From Dyadobacter arcticus (lineage in GTDB: Bacteria; Bacteroidota; Bacteroidia; Cytophagales; Spirosomataceae), in NCBI RefSeq assembly GCF_011762185.1, contig NZ_JAASQJ010000004.1, positions 124,001 through 188,000 on the forward strand: DNA of 64,000 nt, read 5' to 3'. Shown here piece by piece: positions 34,293-42,073 of the stretch (position 1 is its first letter; every line of letters starts with the position of its first letter). The notes beneath the pieces are model-generated. The model saw nothing but the letters and a program-made list of their open reading frames with translations, had not been told where the DNA came from and did no database searches. The translations under genes and the position numbers were made by a program.

Positions 34293-36833
34293 CTACACAT
34301 CCTGCCTCAAAACCTCCAAAGGCGGCCTTGACAAAATGCCCCGGCTATTGACTAATCCGATGAAGACGGTCATCAGGGATACAAATAGAAATACGCCGAT
34401 AACCGGTAGGATTTCTGGCTTGAATTCGGCATCGAAACTGAACTTTGCGAGAGACCAGCTTCCGGCGGCCGCTATGAGGATTCCGGTAAATGCTGCCAAT
34501 GATCCCAGGAAGAAATATTCTAATGCTGTGATGGCAAATATCTGTTTCCGGCTTGCGCCAAGCGTTCTGAGCAAAACACTTTCCTGCAATCGCTGGTACT
34601 TGCTGATCAGTACAGAGGAAATCAAAACAATGAGGCCGGTAAGTATGCTGAAACCAGCCATGAAACGGATCACAAATCCTATTTTATTGAAGATATCATC
34701 TAACAAGCGTAAAACCAATGCAAGGTCAATGATGGCAATGTTAGGAAACCTGCGCACAATCGCCTGCTGAAATGTGGCGGAAACTTGTGGATTAGGAACA
34801 TGGGTCAGCATCGCATGAAACTGGGGCGCATCCTCTAAAACTCCAATTGGGAAAACCACCAAAAAATTGGTCTGAACCTCGCCCCAGTTGACTTCTCGGA
34901 AACTGGATGCAGTTGTTGTCATTAATGTTCCCTGCACATTGAAAACTAATGTATCCCCCAACTTAATCCTGCTTCTGTCCGCAAAACCTTCTTCCAGGGA
35001 AATGGGAATAAGACCGGCCGATTTGTTGTAAACCCCCTGCCATTTTCCTTTGGTGATCTTTTCAGAGGAGGTTGTAGAATCTCTGAAGGTAACTCTGTAT
35101 TCTCTGCCGAAGATGCGCCTTGACTGTTCTGCTGTGCTATCTCCTTCGAAATCTGCTGCTGTTTTTCCATTCACCTCTTCCAGCCGCATGTTCACAATCG
35201 CAACGCTCTGGTTAACAGGCACTCCCTGGGCTTTGGCGATTTCTAGTATGCCTTCCTTCTGGCTTCCCTGAATGTCAAAAAGTACAATATTAGGCTGATT
35301 TCCGCTGGTAGATAACCTCACTCTTTCGAGCAGGATTGTCTGGATAAAAAATAATGTACAGATCAGCGAAGTGCCGAGTCCGATGGAGACAATCAGGATG
35401 GAAGTTTGGTTATTGGGGCGATATAAATTAGCCAGTCCCTGTCTCCACAGATAACTCCATGAAGTGGGAAAGAACTTGCGCACCAGCCAGGTAAGCAGTA
35501 TCGCAATGCCATAGAGCACCAAAAATGCCCCGAGTATGCTGATGGTGAAAATTAAAGCCTCTATCCAGGTCCTCATTTGCAAAAATGCGAAGCCGAAAAT
35601 GAATAGTACTATTAAAAAGTATAAACCCCACGTAACTGGGTCGCGTTCCAGCTTGACGGGATCAGAAGATACTCTTAAAACATTCAGTGGTGAAACCCTG
35701 CGGATGGATAGCAACGGGGGCAAAGCAAAAAGTACGGATATAAGAACGCCGATAGCAAGCCCTTGTCCAATAGCCAGCCACGAAATATTGGTAGTGAGTT
35801 CAAATGGCAACAGGTCTTTAATAACGATCGGTAAGAACTGCTGAATCGCTGTTCCCAGCAAAGCGCCAAAAACGGAGCCAATGATGCCGATTCCAATGAT
35901 CTGAATCAGATAAATCATAAATGCCTGACTTCCTTTCAGACCTAAACATCTGAGGATCGCAATCGAATTGAGTTTTTCACGGATGTAGATGTGAATGGCG
36001 CTCGCTACGCCAATGCAGCCCAGCAGCAATGCCACAAAACCGACCAACGCCAGAAACCGGGTCAGATCCTGAAACGAGCGTCCGGTGTCTTCTTTTTGTT
36101 CCTGGACCGTATTATAGTCGAGATCATATTTTTCAAAGCGTGGTTCCAGTCTTTTAACCAAAGCCTCTACATCGGTTTTTACAGGGAATTTAAAATAATA
36201 CCTGTAAGCGATCCGACTTCCTTTTTGCATCAGGCCAGTTTGATCAAGGTAACGCATTGGAATGTAGACCGTTGGCGCAACAGAACTGGTAATGCCAGTT
36301 GAGCCCGGCGCTTTCTCCAAAATCCCCGCAATCAGAAAGGTAACCCGACCAATTTTGATCGAATCGCCTACTTCTGCCTGGTATTGCAGCATTAATGTTT
36401 GGTCCACCAATGCCTCTCTCCCTGCACGGAAGGTATTTTCTGCGCTAACCGGAATGGTTTCGAACTTTCCGTAGTAGGGGAAATCTCCTGAAATCGCTTT
36501 TACTTGTGCCAACCGATTACCCCCGTTTCTTGCAAAATAAACCATGGATGCAAAGCTCCGCTCCTCTGACCGATTCTTACCCAATGAATCAACCAGTTCC
36601 TTGGCTTTGCCATCGACAGCACGATTTCCATACAATGCCAAATCCGCGCCAATAAGCGTAGCCGCCTGACTATCAATATTTTCTTTGAGGTTATCGCCCA
36701 GTGAATAAATCGCTACGAGCGCAGCGATCCCCAGAATAATGGAGGATATAAAGAGTACGAGTCGGGAGCGGTTCTTGCGACTATCGCGCCACGCCATTTT
36801 TAACAACCAGGATGTATTTATATTATTTCGCAT
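34293..36833 (-). CDS. ABC transporter permease, YbbP-like (FtsX domains)
   Basis: 846 residues. An N-terminal anchor (SRLVLFISSIILGIAALVAIY, about 19-39) is followed by a long periplasmic domain, FtsX helices (about 260-385), a middle helix pair (about 410-480) and a final FtsX block (about 715-840) ending PPLEVLRQDV. It pairs with the ATPase encoded just upstream (29-base gap). E. coli has the same trio, ybbA-ybbP beside tesA. The transported substrate in E. coli is not settled; envelope lipid or lipoprotein handling is likely. It converges with the antitoxin gene, with only three bases between their stop codons. Confidence 0.9.
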   Translation of the reverse strand: MRNNINTSWLLKMAWRDSRKNRSRLVLFISSIILGIAALVAIYSLGDNLKENIDSQAATLIGADLALYGNRAVDGKAKELVDSLGKNRSEERSFASMVYFARNGGNRLAQVKAISGDFPYYGKFETIPVSAENTFRAGREALVDQTLMLQYQAEVGDSIKIGRVTFLIAGILEKAPGSTGITSSVAPTVYIPMRYLDQTGLMQKGSRIAYRYYFKFPVKTDVEALVKRLEPRFEKYDLDYNTVQEQKEDTGRSFQDLTRFLALVGFVALLLGCIGVASAIHIYIREKLNSIAILRCLGLKGSQAFMIYLIQIIGIGIIGSVFGALLGTAIQQFLPIVIKDLLPFELTTNISWLAIGQGLAIGVLISVLFALPPLLSIRRVSPLNVLRVSSDPVKLERDPVTWGLYFLIVLFIFGFAFLQMRTWIEALIFTISILGAFLVLYGIAILLTWLVRKFFPTSWSYLWRQGLANLYRPNNQTSILIVSIGLGTSLICTLFFIQTILLERVRLSTSGNQPNIVLFDIQGSQKEGILEIAKAQGVPVNQSVAIVNMRLEEVNGKTAADFEGDSTAEQSRRIFGREYRVTFRDSTTSSEKITKGKWQGVYNKSAGLIPISLEEGFADRSRIKLGDTLVFNVQGTLMTTTASSFREVNWGEVQTNFLVVFPIGVLEDAPQFHAMLTHVPNPQVSATFQQAIVRRFPNIAIIDLALVLRLLDDIFNKIGFVIRFMAGFSILTGLIVLISSVLISKYQRLQESVLLRTLGASRKQIFAITALEYFFLGSLAAFTGILIAAAGSWSLAKFSFDAEFKPEILPVIGVFLFVSLMTVFIGLVNSRGILSRPPLEVLRQDV

Positions 36834-36848
36834 ATCGATGTGGGGGTT

Positions 36849-36881
36849 AGACTTGCCAAGTCTTAAAGACTTGGCAAGTCT
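36849..36881. repeat. 33-bp palindrome, copy B (overlaps a gene end)
   Basis: A perfect palindrome: 16-base arms around a single central base. It starts AGACTTGCCAAGTCTT. It overlaps the last codons and TAA stop of the ATPase gene (36863) and extends into the 29-base gap before the permease. It is the most intact of the three family members. Confidence 0.9.
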
Positions 36882-37546
36882 GAGCTTAATTTACCGCCTT
36901 TGATCCGGATAATCCGCTGCGTTTTGGCAGCCAGTTCGAGGTCGTGGGTGACGACAACCAATGTTGTTCCCGCTTCTTTGTTCAGGTCAAAAAGCAGTTT
37001 GACGACCTTCTCGCTGGTTTCGGCATCCAGGTTACCGGTGGGTTCGTCGGCAAACAGAATGCGTGGCTGGTTGGAAAATGCCCGTGCCAATGAAACACGC
37101 TGCTGTTCCCCGCCGCTCAGTTGAGTGGGATAATGATGTCCCCGTTCGGCCAAACCTACTTTATCCAGCAAATCCATTGCCCTGGGTTTCACATTTTTCT
37201 CACCCCTTAATTCAAGCGGTACCATTACATTTTCAAGTGCCGTCAGCGTGGGCAGCAATTGGAAGTTTTGAAAAATAAAGCCGACATATTGGTTTCTGAC
37301 AGCGGCAAGCTGGTCTTCGTTGAGGCCATTGAGCTGGGTTCCGTGGAGTTCAACCGTACCGGAAGTAGAGCGGTCGAGGCCGGCGCAGAGACCGAGAAGC
37401 GTCGTTTTGCCACTTCCTGATGGCCCGACAATAGACATTGTTGAGCCTGCTTCAACGGAGAAATTGATATTGTCTAAAACGGTCAGTGAGCGGTCCCCGC
37501 TTTTATAAATTTTGCTTACTTGTTGCAAATCGAGTACGATATCCAT
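36863..37546 (-). CDS. ABC transporter ATPase, LolD/YbbA-like
   Basis: 227 residues of the MacB/LolD ATPase class. Walker A is GPSGSGKTTLLG (near 39), the signature is LSGGEQQRVSLARAF (near 143), and Walker B is ILFADEPTGNLD (near 164); the H-loop is VVVTHDLELA. It powers the YbbP-like permease encoded next. The C-terminus is odd: the last five residues, DLPSL, and the stop codon are written by a 33-bp palindromic repeat that also occurs in two other intergenic sites, so the repeat seems to have replaced the native 3' end. Confidence 0.95.
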   Translation of the reverse strand: MDIVLDLQQVSKIYKSGDRSLTVLDNINFSVEAGSTMSIVGPSGSGKTTLLGLCAGLDRSTSGTVELHGTQLNGLNEDQLAAVRNQYVGFIFQNFQLLPTLTALENVMVPLELRGEKNVKPRAMDLLDKVGLAERGHHYPTQLSGGEQQRVSLARAFSNQPRILFADEPTGNLDAETSEKVVKLLFDLNKEAGTTLVVVTHDLELAAKTQRIIRIKGGKLSSDLPSL

Positions 37547-37667
37547 TAATTATCTTTAATGTTATGTTTGCGTGGTGCTAAATTTGGGCAACTTGTTTTA
37601 TCCTAAATTGGTTCTTTTGCTTTTCCGTTACACATAAATATAGGTTAAACGGCGTTTAAAACTCAAT

Positions 37668-37709
37668 GAATGGCCTTCCGCGAATGGCCTTCCGCGAATG
37701 GCCTTCCAC
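37668..37709. repeat. Triple 14-bp tandem repeat upstream of the tesA-like gene
   Basis: Three adjacent copies of GAATGGCCTTCCGC (37668-37681, 37682-37695, and 37696-37709 with one change) lie just before the esterase start at 37731. The unit is not a multiple of three. It could be a slippage-prone regulator-binding array or simple leftover duplication. Confidence 0.85.
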
Positions 37710-37730
37710 GTTTTTCTTTACCTCAATATC

Positions 37731-38420
37731 ATGACCAATCGATTCTTCCTAGTTATTTCATCTCTGATCCTGAATACTATCCTGTTTTCCTGCAATAGCG
37801 CGAACAAGGAACAAAACAAGAATAAACCTGATTCAGTACAGGAGACGGCAAAAGAGCCGTTGGCGAAGAAAAAAACAATTGTATTCTTTGGTAACAGCCT
37901 TACTGCGGGTTACGGGCTCGACGATCCAGGACGGGCATTTGCGGGCTTGATCCAGAAAAAAATCGACTCGCTCAAACTGAATTACAAAGTCATTAATGCA
38001 GGTATCAGTGGAGAAACAACCGCCGGAGGTAACAGCCGCATCGATTGGCTTCTGAAACAACCTTTGGACGTTTTCGTACTCGAATTGGGAGGTAACGATG
38101 GTTTGCGTGGAATTCCGGTTTCGGATACCAGGAAAAACCTTCAGACTATTCTTGATAAAGTTCATACAAAATATCCCGACGCAAAACGGGTGCTGGCTGG
38201 CATGCAAATTCCGCCCAATCTTGGCCAAAAATACGCAGCGGAATTTCGGGCTGTGTATGCGGAAATTGCTGAAAAGAATGACATTATACTAATTCCTTTT
38301 CTGTTAGAGGGAGTTGGTGGCGAGGCAAAGTTAAATTTGCCCGACGGGATACATCCTACCGAGGAGGGACATAAAATTGTTGCTGAAAATGTTTGGAAGG
38401 AAATCAAGGGGTTATTGTAA
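37731..38420 (+). CDS. tesA: GDSL-type lysophospholipase/arylesterase lipoprotein, TesA-like
   Basis: 229 residues from ATG 37731 (MTNRFFLVISS); an upstream in-frame start lies in the tandem repeat and is rejected. The lipobox LILNTILFSC makes it a lipoprotein, unlike the signal-peptidase-I form in E. coli. SGNH blocks are visible: block I FFGNSLTAGYG, with Asn in place of the usual Asp of GDSL but the catalytic Ser kept; block II ISGETTAGG; block III ELGGNDGLRG; block V DGIHPTEEGH with the Asp/His pair. It hydrolyses acyl or aryl esters in the envelope. It is divergent from the YbbA-like ATPase, as in E. coli. Confidence 0.92.
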   Translation: MTNRFFLVISSLILNTILFSCNSANKEQNKNKPDSVQETAKEPLAKKKTIVFFGNSLTAGYGLDDPGRAFAGLIQKKIDSLKLNYKVINAGISGETTAGGNSRIDWLLKQPLDVFVLELGGNDGLRGIPVSDTRKNLQTILDKVHTKYPDAKRVLAGMQIPPNLGQKYAAEFRAVYAEIAEKNDIILIPFLLEGVGGEAKLNLPDGIHPTEEGHKIVAENVWKEIKGLL

Positions 38421-38464
38421 ACATGCCATTACCGCGCATCCAAATATAGTGCTATCAAAAAAAG

Positions 38465-38504
38465 AAAGCCTGAAAGCTGTTAAAAACAATGCTTTCAGGC
38501 TTTT
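38465..38504. terminator. Bidirectional terminator
   Basis: A 13-base stem (AAAGCCTGAAAGC, 38465-38477, with its complement 38491-38503) closes a 13-base A-rich loop, with A and T flanks on either side. It serves the tesA-like gene (+) and the small gene at 38531 (-). Confidence 0.88.
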
Positions 38505-38530
38505 ATAATAAAACTTAATGGATCTAATCT

Positions 38531-38695
38531 CTACACAACCCTATCGCCACGAATCACACGAAGAATTATTGCCACAACTGCAATCACAAGCAAAACGTGA
38601 ATGATGTTGCCCATTCCGAAACTTGCGAATCCAAAATAGCCGATCAACCAAATGATTACCAGGATGATAGCTATTGTATAAAGAAGATTTCCCAT
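38531..38695 (-). CDS. Small membrane protein, lmo0937 family
   Basis: 54 residues, read from ATG 38695 on the minus strand to TAG at 38531. The sequence opens MGNLLYTIAIILVIIWLIGY and continues with FGFASFGMGNIIHVLLVIAV, then a short basic tail (RVIRGDRVV). Two hydrophobic helices joined by a Gly-rich turn match the widespread lmo0937 family of tiny inner-membrane proteins of unknown role, often stress-related in Bacteroidetes. It is missed easily because of its length. A terminator follows it on the minus strand. Confidence 0.88.
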   Translation of the reverse strand: MGNLLYTIAIILVIIWLIGYFGFASFGMGNIIHVLLVIAVVAIILRVIRGDRVV

Positions 38696-38873
38696 TGTTT
38701 TGATATTTTGAGTTAGAGTTATTGTTAGTTGTACTTGAATAATATCAATTTAAATGCCAGCAGTTTTCAACCCAAATAAGGCGTCATTATTCCCCGGATT
38801 CTACAATATTTGCGGAATTCTAAAAGTATTACCCCTTCAAGTTGTAGAAAATACTCACAAAGTCAGTTTTAGA

Positions 38874-39692
38874 ATGAAAAAAGAACTGTTTCGATCCCTT
38901 ATTCTTTTTTTATTTATTTGCTCAACGTCTCAGGCAGCGGTAGTCGACACGGTGGATACATATAGTGCTGTCATGAAAAAAACTTTTAAGACGGTCGTTA
39001 TCAAACCCGACAATTATGCTTCTCTTTCCGAGCTTCCTGTCGTATACCTGCTGCATGGTCACGGTGGTAATTATGCCAATTGGGTCAAAAATGCAGCTGG
39101 TTTTCAAAAGGCAGCTGATTTTCACAACATATTAATTGTTTGTCCCGATGGGGGTATTGGCAGCTGGTATTGGGACAGTTCTGTGGATCCACAATCGCAG
39201 TATGAGACTTACATTGCCAAAGAACTGGTCGCATTCGTGGATAGTAAATACAAAACAATTAAAAGTCCAAAGGGGAGGGGAATAACCGGACTTAGCATGG
39301 GAGGACATGGGGCATTGTACCTTGCATTGCGTCATCAGGACATTTTTGGGGCAGCCGGGAGTATGAGTGGCGGTGTGGACATCAGGCCTTTTCCCAACAA
39401 TTGGGATATGGCCAAAAAACTGGGCAAATATGCTGATCAACCAGAACGCTGGGAGCAAAATACGGTGATTAATATGCTGCACCTGCTCACGCCCAATGCA
39501 TTGGCAATCATCATCGATTGTGGTACCGACGATTTCTTTATCAGGGTGAATGAGAATTTACACGAACAATTGATGTACCGAAATATTCCTCATGATTACA
39601 TTGTCCGTCCGGGCGCGCACAATTGGAACTATTGGACGAATGCAGTGCAATACCAGCTGCTTTTTATGAGTAATTATTTTTCAAAAAAATAG
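38874..39692 (+). CDS. Secreted alpha/beta-hydrolase esterase (esterase D / FrmB-like)
   Basis: 272 residues from ATG 38874, chosen because it begins a clear signal peptide (MKKELFRSLILFLFICSTSQA); an upstream in-frame start adds 40 residues without family character. The nucleophile elbow is GLSMGGHGAL, the acid is likely Asp in DCGTDDFF and the base His in RPGAHNWNYW. LHGHGGNYANWV supplies the oxyanion region. It belongs to the esterase family (PF00756) that includes S-formylglutathione hydrolases, acetyl-xylan and feruloyl esterases; being exported, glycan de-esterification is more likely than formaldehyde metabolism. Confidence 0.88.
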   Translation: MKKELFRSLILFLFICSTSQAAVVDTVDTYSAVMKKTFKTVVIKPDNYASLSELPVVYLLHGHGGNYANWVKNAAGFQKAADFHNILIVCPDGGIGSWYWDSSVDPQSQYETYIAKELVAFVDSKYKTIKSPKGRGITGLSMGGHGALYLALRHQDIFGAAGSMSGGVDIRPFPNNWDMAKKLGKYADQPERWEQNTVINMLHLLTPNALAIIIDCGTDDFFIRVNENLHEQLMYRNIPHDYIVRPGAHNWNYWTNAVQYQLLFMSNYFSKK

Positions 39693-39794
39693 CTGCGCTT
39701 TTTTGGAATAACTGGATATACCATTTTTAAATTTCTCTAATTTACATTTGCAAAAATAGTCCTGACCTAATATTTTATTTTACTATTCAACTAA

Positions 39795-41039
39795 ATGAGC
39801 AACTATTCCCCGTCTGTGCAGTCCGATGCCCCCAAGTTTACGGACAATAAATATTTGGTAACCCTCGCCTTTGTCACGTCTCTTTTTATGTTCTGGGGGA
39901 TTGCCATTACGATGGGCGATGTTTTGAATAAACACTTTCAGCATGTTTTAAGCCTTACCAAAACACAATCAGCATTTGTCCAATTTGCAATCTTTGGAGC
40001 ATACGGGGTTATGGGTATTCCGGCGGGATTGTTCATGAAGCGTTTTGGCTATAAAAACGGCGTGCTTTTCGGCTTGTCACTTTTTGCTATCGGCTCATTT
40101 CTGTTCGTTCCTGCCGCGGCAGCGGCTTCTTTTCCATTCTTTGGCATTGCACTTTTCATTCTTGGTTGCGGTATTTCCACTTTGGAAACTGTGGCGCACC
40201 CTTTCGTGGCCTCTCTGGGAGACCAGCGGACGAGTGATATGCGGATCAACTTCGCCCAGGCATTCAATGCATTGGGTACGATCATTGGACCGGCGGTTGG
40301 TTCCTATTTTCTTTTGAGAAATAATGTTGAAGGAGGCACCGACCTTACTTCTGTAAAGACCTTGTATATCGTTATTGGAAGCGTAATCGCGACAATTGCA
40401 ATTTTGTTTTCATTCGTAAAGGTGCCCGCTCTCACAGATCCTCACGTAGCGGCTGATCCTGCCGCAGCAAATGTGGATACACATCCTGAAAAAGGCCTTT
40501 TCGAACACAGACACTTTAAATGGGCTGTTCTTGCCCAGTTTTTTAACGTCGCTGCGCAGGCAGGTACCTGGGCTTTCTTCATTAATTATGGTCACGAAAA
40601 AATGGGTTTTACCGACGTCGTGGCGGGTAATTGGATGATCCTCTTTTTCGTATTGATGCTTACCGGACGTTTCGTTGGTACCTTCCTGATGCGCTACATT
40701 GCACCGCATTCCTTGCTTGCGATTTTCGCTGCCTGCAATATTGTAATGTGCCTAATTATTGCTCAAAGTTTAGGCTGGCCATCATTCATCGCATTGCTCA
40801 TGCTGAACTTCTTTTTCAGCATTATGTTCCCGACGATTTTTAGTTTAGGGTTAAAAAACCTGGGCGCACATACGCAACAAGCTTCTTCTTTTATATCAAT
40901 GGGTGTTGTGGGCGGTGCCTTTTTCCCTTTCGCCATGGGCGCGGTAGCGGAAACAAACGTTGCGCACGCCTATTACCTCCCGATCATATGCTATACCGTG
41001 ATCTTCTTCTTTGGATACAAGTTTTATAAAGTACAATAA
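39795..41039 (+). CDS. Sugar MFS transporter, FucP/GluP-like
   Basis: 414 residues with 12 hydrophobic segments. The N-terminal LVTLAFVTSLFMFWGIAITMGDVLNKHFQ and the GCGISTLETVAHPFVASLG stretch are hallmarks of the fucose/glucose/galactose:H+ symporter (FHS) family. In the first half a RF-GYKNG loop follows TM2-3 as in MFS proteins. It imports a hexose into the cytoplasm; the adjacent ROK kinase suggests the sugar is then phosphorylated. The gap to the kinase gene holds a tandem AGCTAAA repeat. Confidence 0.92.
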   Translation: MSNYSPSVQSDAPKFTDNKYLVTLAFVTSLFMFWGIAITMGDVLNKHFQHVLSLTKTQSAFVQFAIFGAYGVMGIPAGLFMKRFGYKNGVLFGLSLFAIGSFLFVPAAAAASFPFFGIALFILGCGISTLETVAHPFVASLGDQRTSDMRINFAQAFNALGTIIGPAVGSYFLLRNNVEGGTDLTSVKTLYIVIGSVIATIAILFSFVKVPALTDPHVAADPAAANVDTHPEKGLFEHRHFKWAVLAQFFNVAAQAGTWAFFINYGHEKMGFTDVVAGNWMILFFVLMLTGRFVGTFLMRYIAPHSLLAIFAACNIVMCLIIAQSLGWPSFIALLMLNFFFSIMFPTIFSLGLKNLGAHTQQASSFISMGVVGGAFFPFAMGAVAETNVAHAYYLPIICYTVIFFFGYKFYKVQ

Positions 41040-41040
41040 A

Positions 41041-41105
41041 AGCTAAAAGCTAAAAGCTAATAGCTAATAGCCAAAAGTTCATAGCCAAAGCATTAGCCAA
41101 AGCGT
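41041..41105. repeat. Heptamer repeat AGCTAAA between MFS and ROK genes
   Basis: Tandem 7-base units AGCTAAA, AGCTAAA, AGCTAAT, AGCTAAT, AGCCAAA, decaying into AGTTCAT and AGCCAAAG copies. This is the same family as the AGCTGTT/AGCTTTT repeats in the inositol cluster. Confidence 0.88.
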
Positions 41106-41132
41106 TTTCCTTAAATCTTAAGTTTTCATAAA

Positions 41133-42032
41133 ATGAATCTTTGGGGTATTGACCTGGGTGGTACTAAAATAGAATGCGCAGTCCTGGACTCAACCAGGAA
41201 CCTGGAAGTGGTTGCTAGAATGCGGCTTCCGACAGAGTCGGTCAAAGGTTATCAACATATCCTATCTCAGATAAAGAGATTGATTGAGATGGTTTCGGAA
41301 CAAGTGGGTGAGGGGCCTACCAAGGTTGGCTTTGCTACTCCGGGCGTTTTAGAGCCGGATTCACAGCTGATGAAAAATTCAAATACGATCTGCCTGAATG
41401 GTATGCCGCTGAAAAAGGATTTACAGGAAATTCTCGATGTGCCTGTCCAGCTTGCCAACGATGCCAACTGCTTCGCACTGGCAGAAGCGCTGATGGGCGC
41501 GGGCAGAGAACATCATACTGCGGAAGTCGTTTTTGGTGTGATCATGGGTACTGGCGTTGGCGGCGGATTAGTAGTAAATAATAAAATCATTTCCGGACAC
41601 CACGGAATTGGTGGTGAATGGGGCCATAACATTCTGGAGGAGAACGGCGAACCTTGCTATTGCGGAAAAGCAGGTTGTGTGGAGCAGGTAATTTCGGGGC
41701 CGGCATTAGAGCGTTTTTATGAACGGGAAAGTGGAGAAAAAGTTACCTTGAAGGTCATTATGGACAGATTTCATGAAGGAAAAGATGAATATGCCAAAGC
41801 AACCATGGAGCGGCTGCTGGAATATTATGGCAGGGCAATATCGACATTGATCAATGTTATCGATCCGGGCCTGATCGTGATCGGCGGCGGGGTAGGGAAT
41901 GTAGACTTGCTTTACACTGCGGGTTATGATCGCATCCGGAAATATATTTTCAATAAGGGCGTGGTTACTACGCCGATCATGAAACCGAAGCTGGGAGATA
42001 GTGCAGGCGTTTTCGGAGCAGCGTTATTGTAA
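41133..42032 (+). CDS. ROK family sugar kinase
   Basis: 299 residues. The phosphate-1 motif is GIDLGGTKIECAVLD (4-18), the adenosine region GTGVGGGLVVNN (near 146), and the zinc-binding cysteine cluster CYCGKAGCVEQ (near 178-188), preceded by HHGIGGEWGHN with the catalytic ExGH-type residues. It probably phosphorylates fructose, glucose or a related hexose using ATP. It has no N-terminal HTH, so it is an enzyme, not a NagC-type regulator. It follows a FucP-type importer and precedes two envelope genes on the same strand. Confidence 0.92.
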   Translation: MNLWGIDLGGTKIECAVLDSTRNLEVVARMRLPTESVKGYQHILSQIKRLIEMVSEQVGEGPTKVGFATPGVLEPDSQLMKNSNTICLNGMPLKKDLQEILDVPVQLANDANCFALAEALMGAGREHHTAEVVFGVIMGTGVGGGLVVNNKIISGHHGIGGEWGHNILEENGEPCYCGKAGCVEQVISGPALERFYERESGEKVTLKVIMDRFHEGKDEYAKATMERLLEYYGRAISTLINVIDPGLIVIGGGVGNVDLLYTAGYDRIRKYIFNKGVVTTPIMKPKLGDSAGVFGAALL

Positions 42033-42073
42033 GAAACTGTTTTTGAATATAATTTAATCCTTCCTGTTTGGCC

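Noticed and set aside
41041..41105. AGCTAAA array considered as a CRISPR
   Set aside because: Units are 7 bases, contiguous and without spacers; no cas gene is present.
41133..42032. ROK protein considered as a NagC/XylR-type repressor
   Set aside because: It lacks the N-terminal winged helix and is only 299 residues, so it is a kinase.
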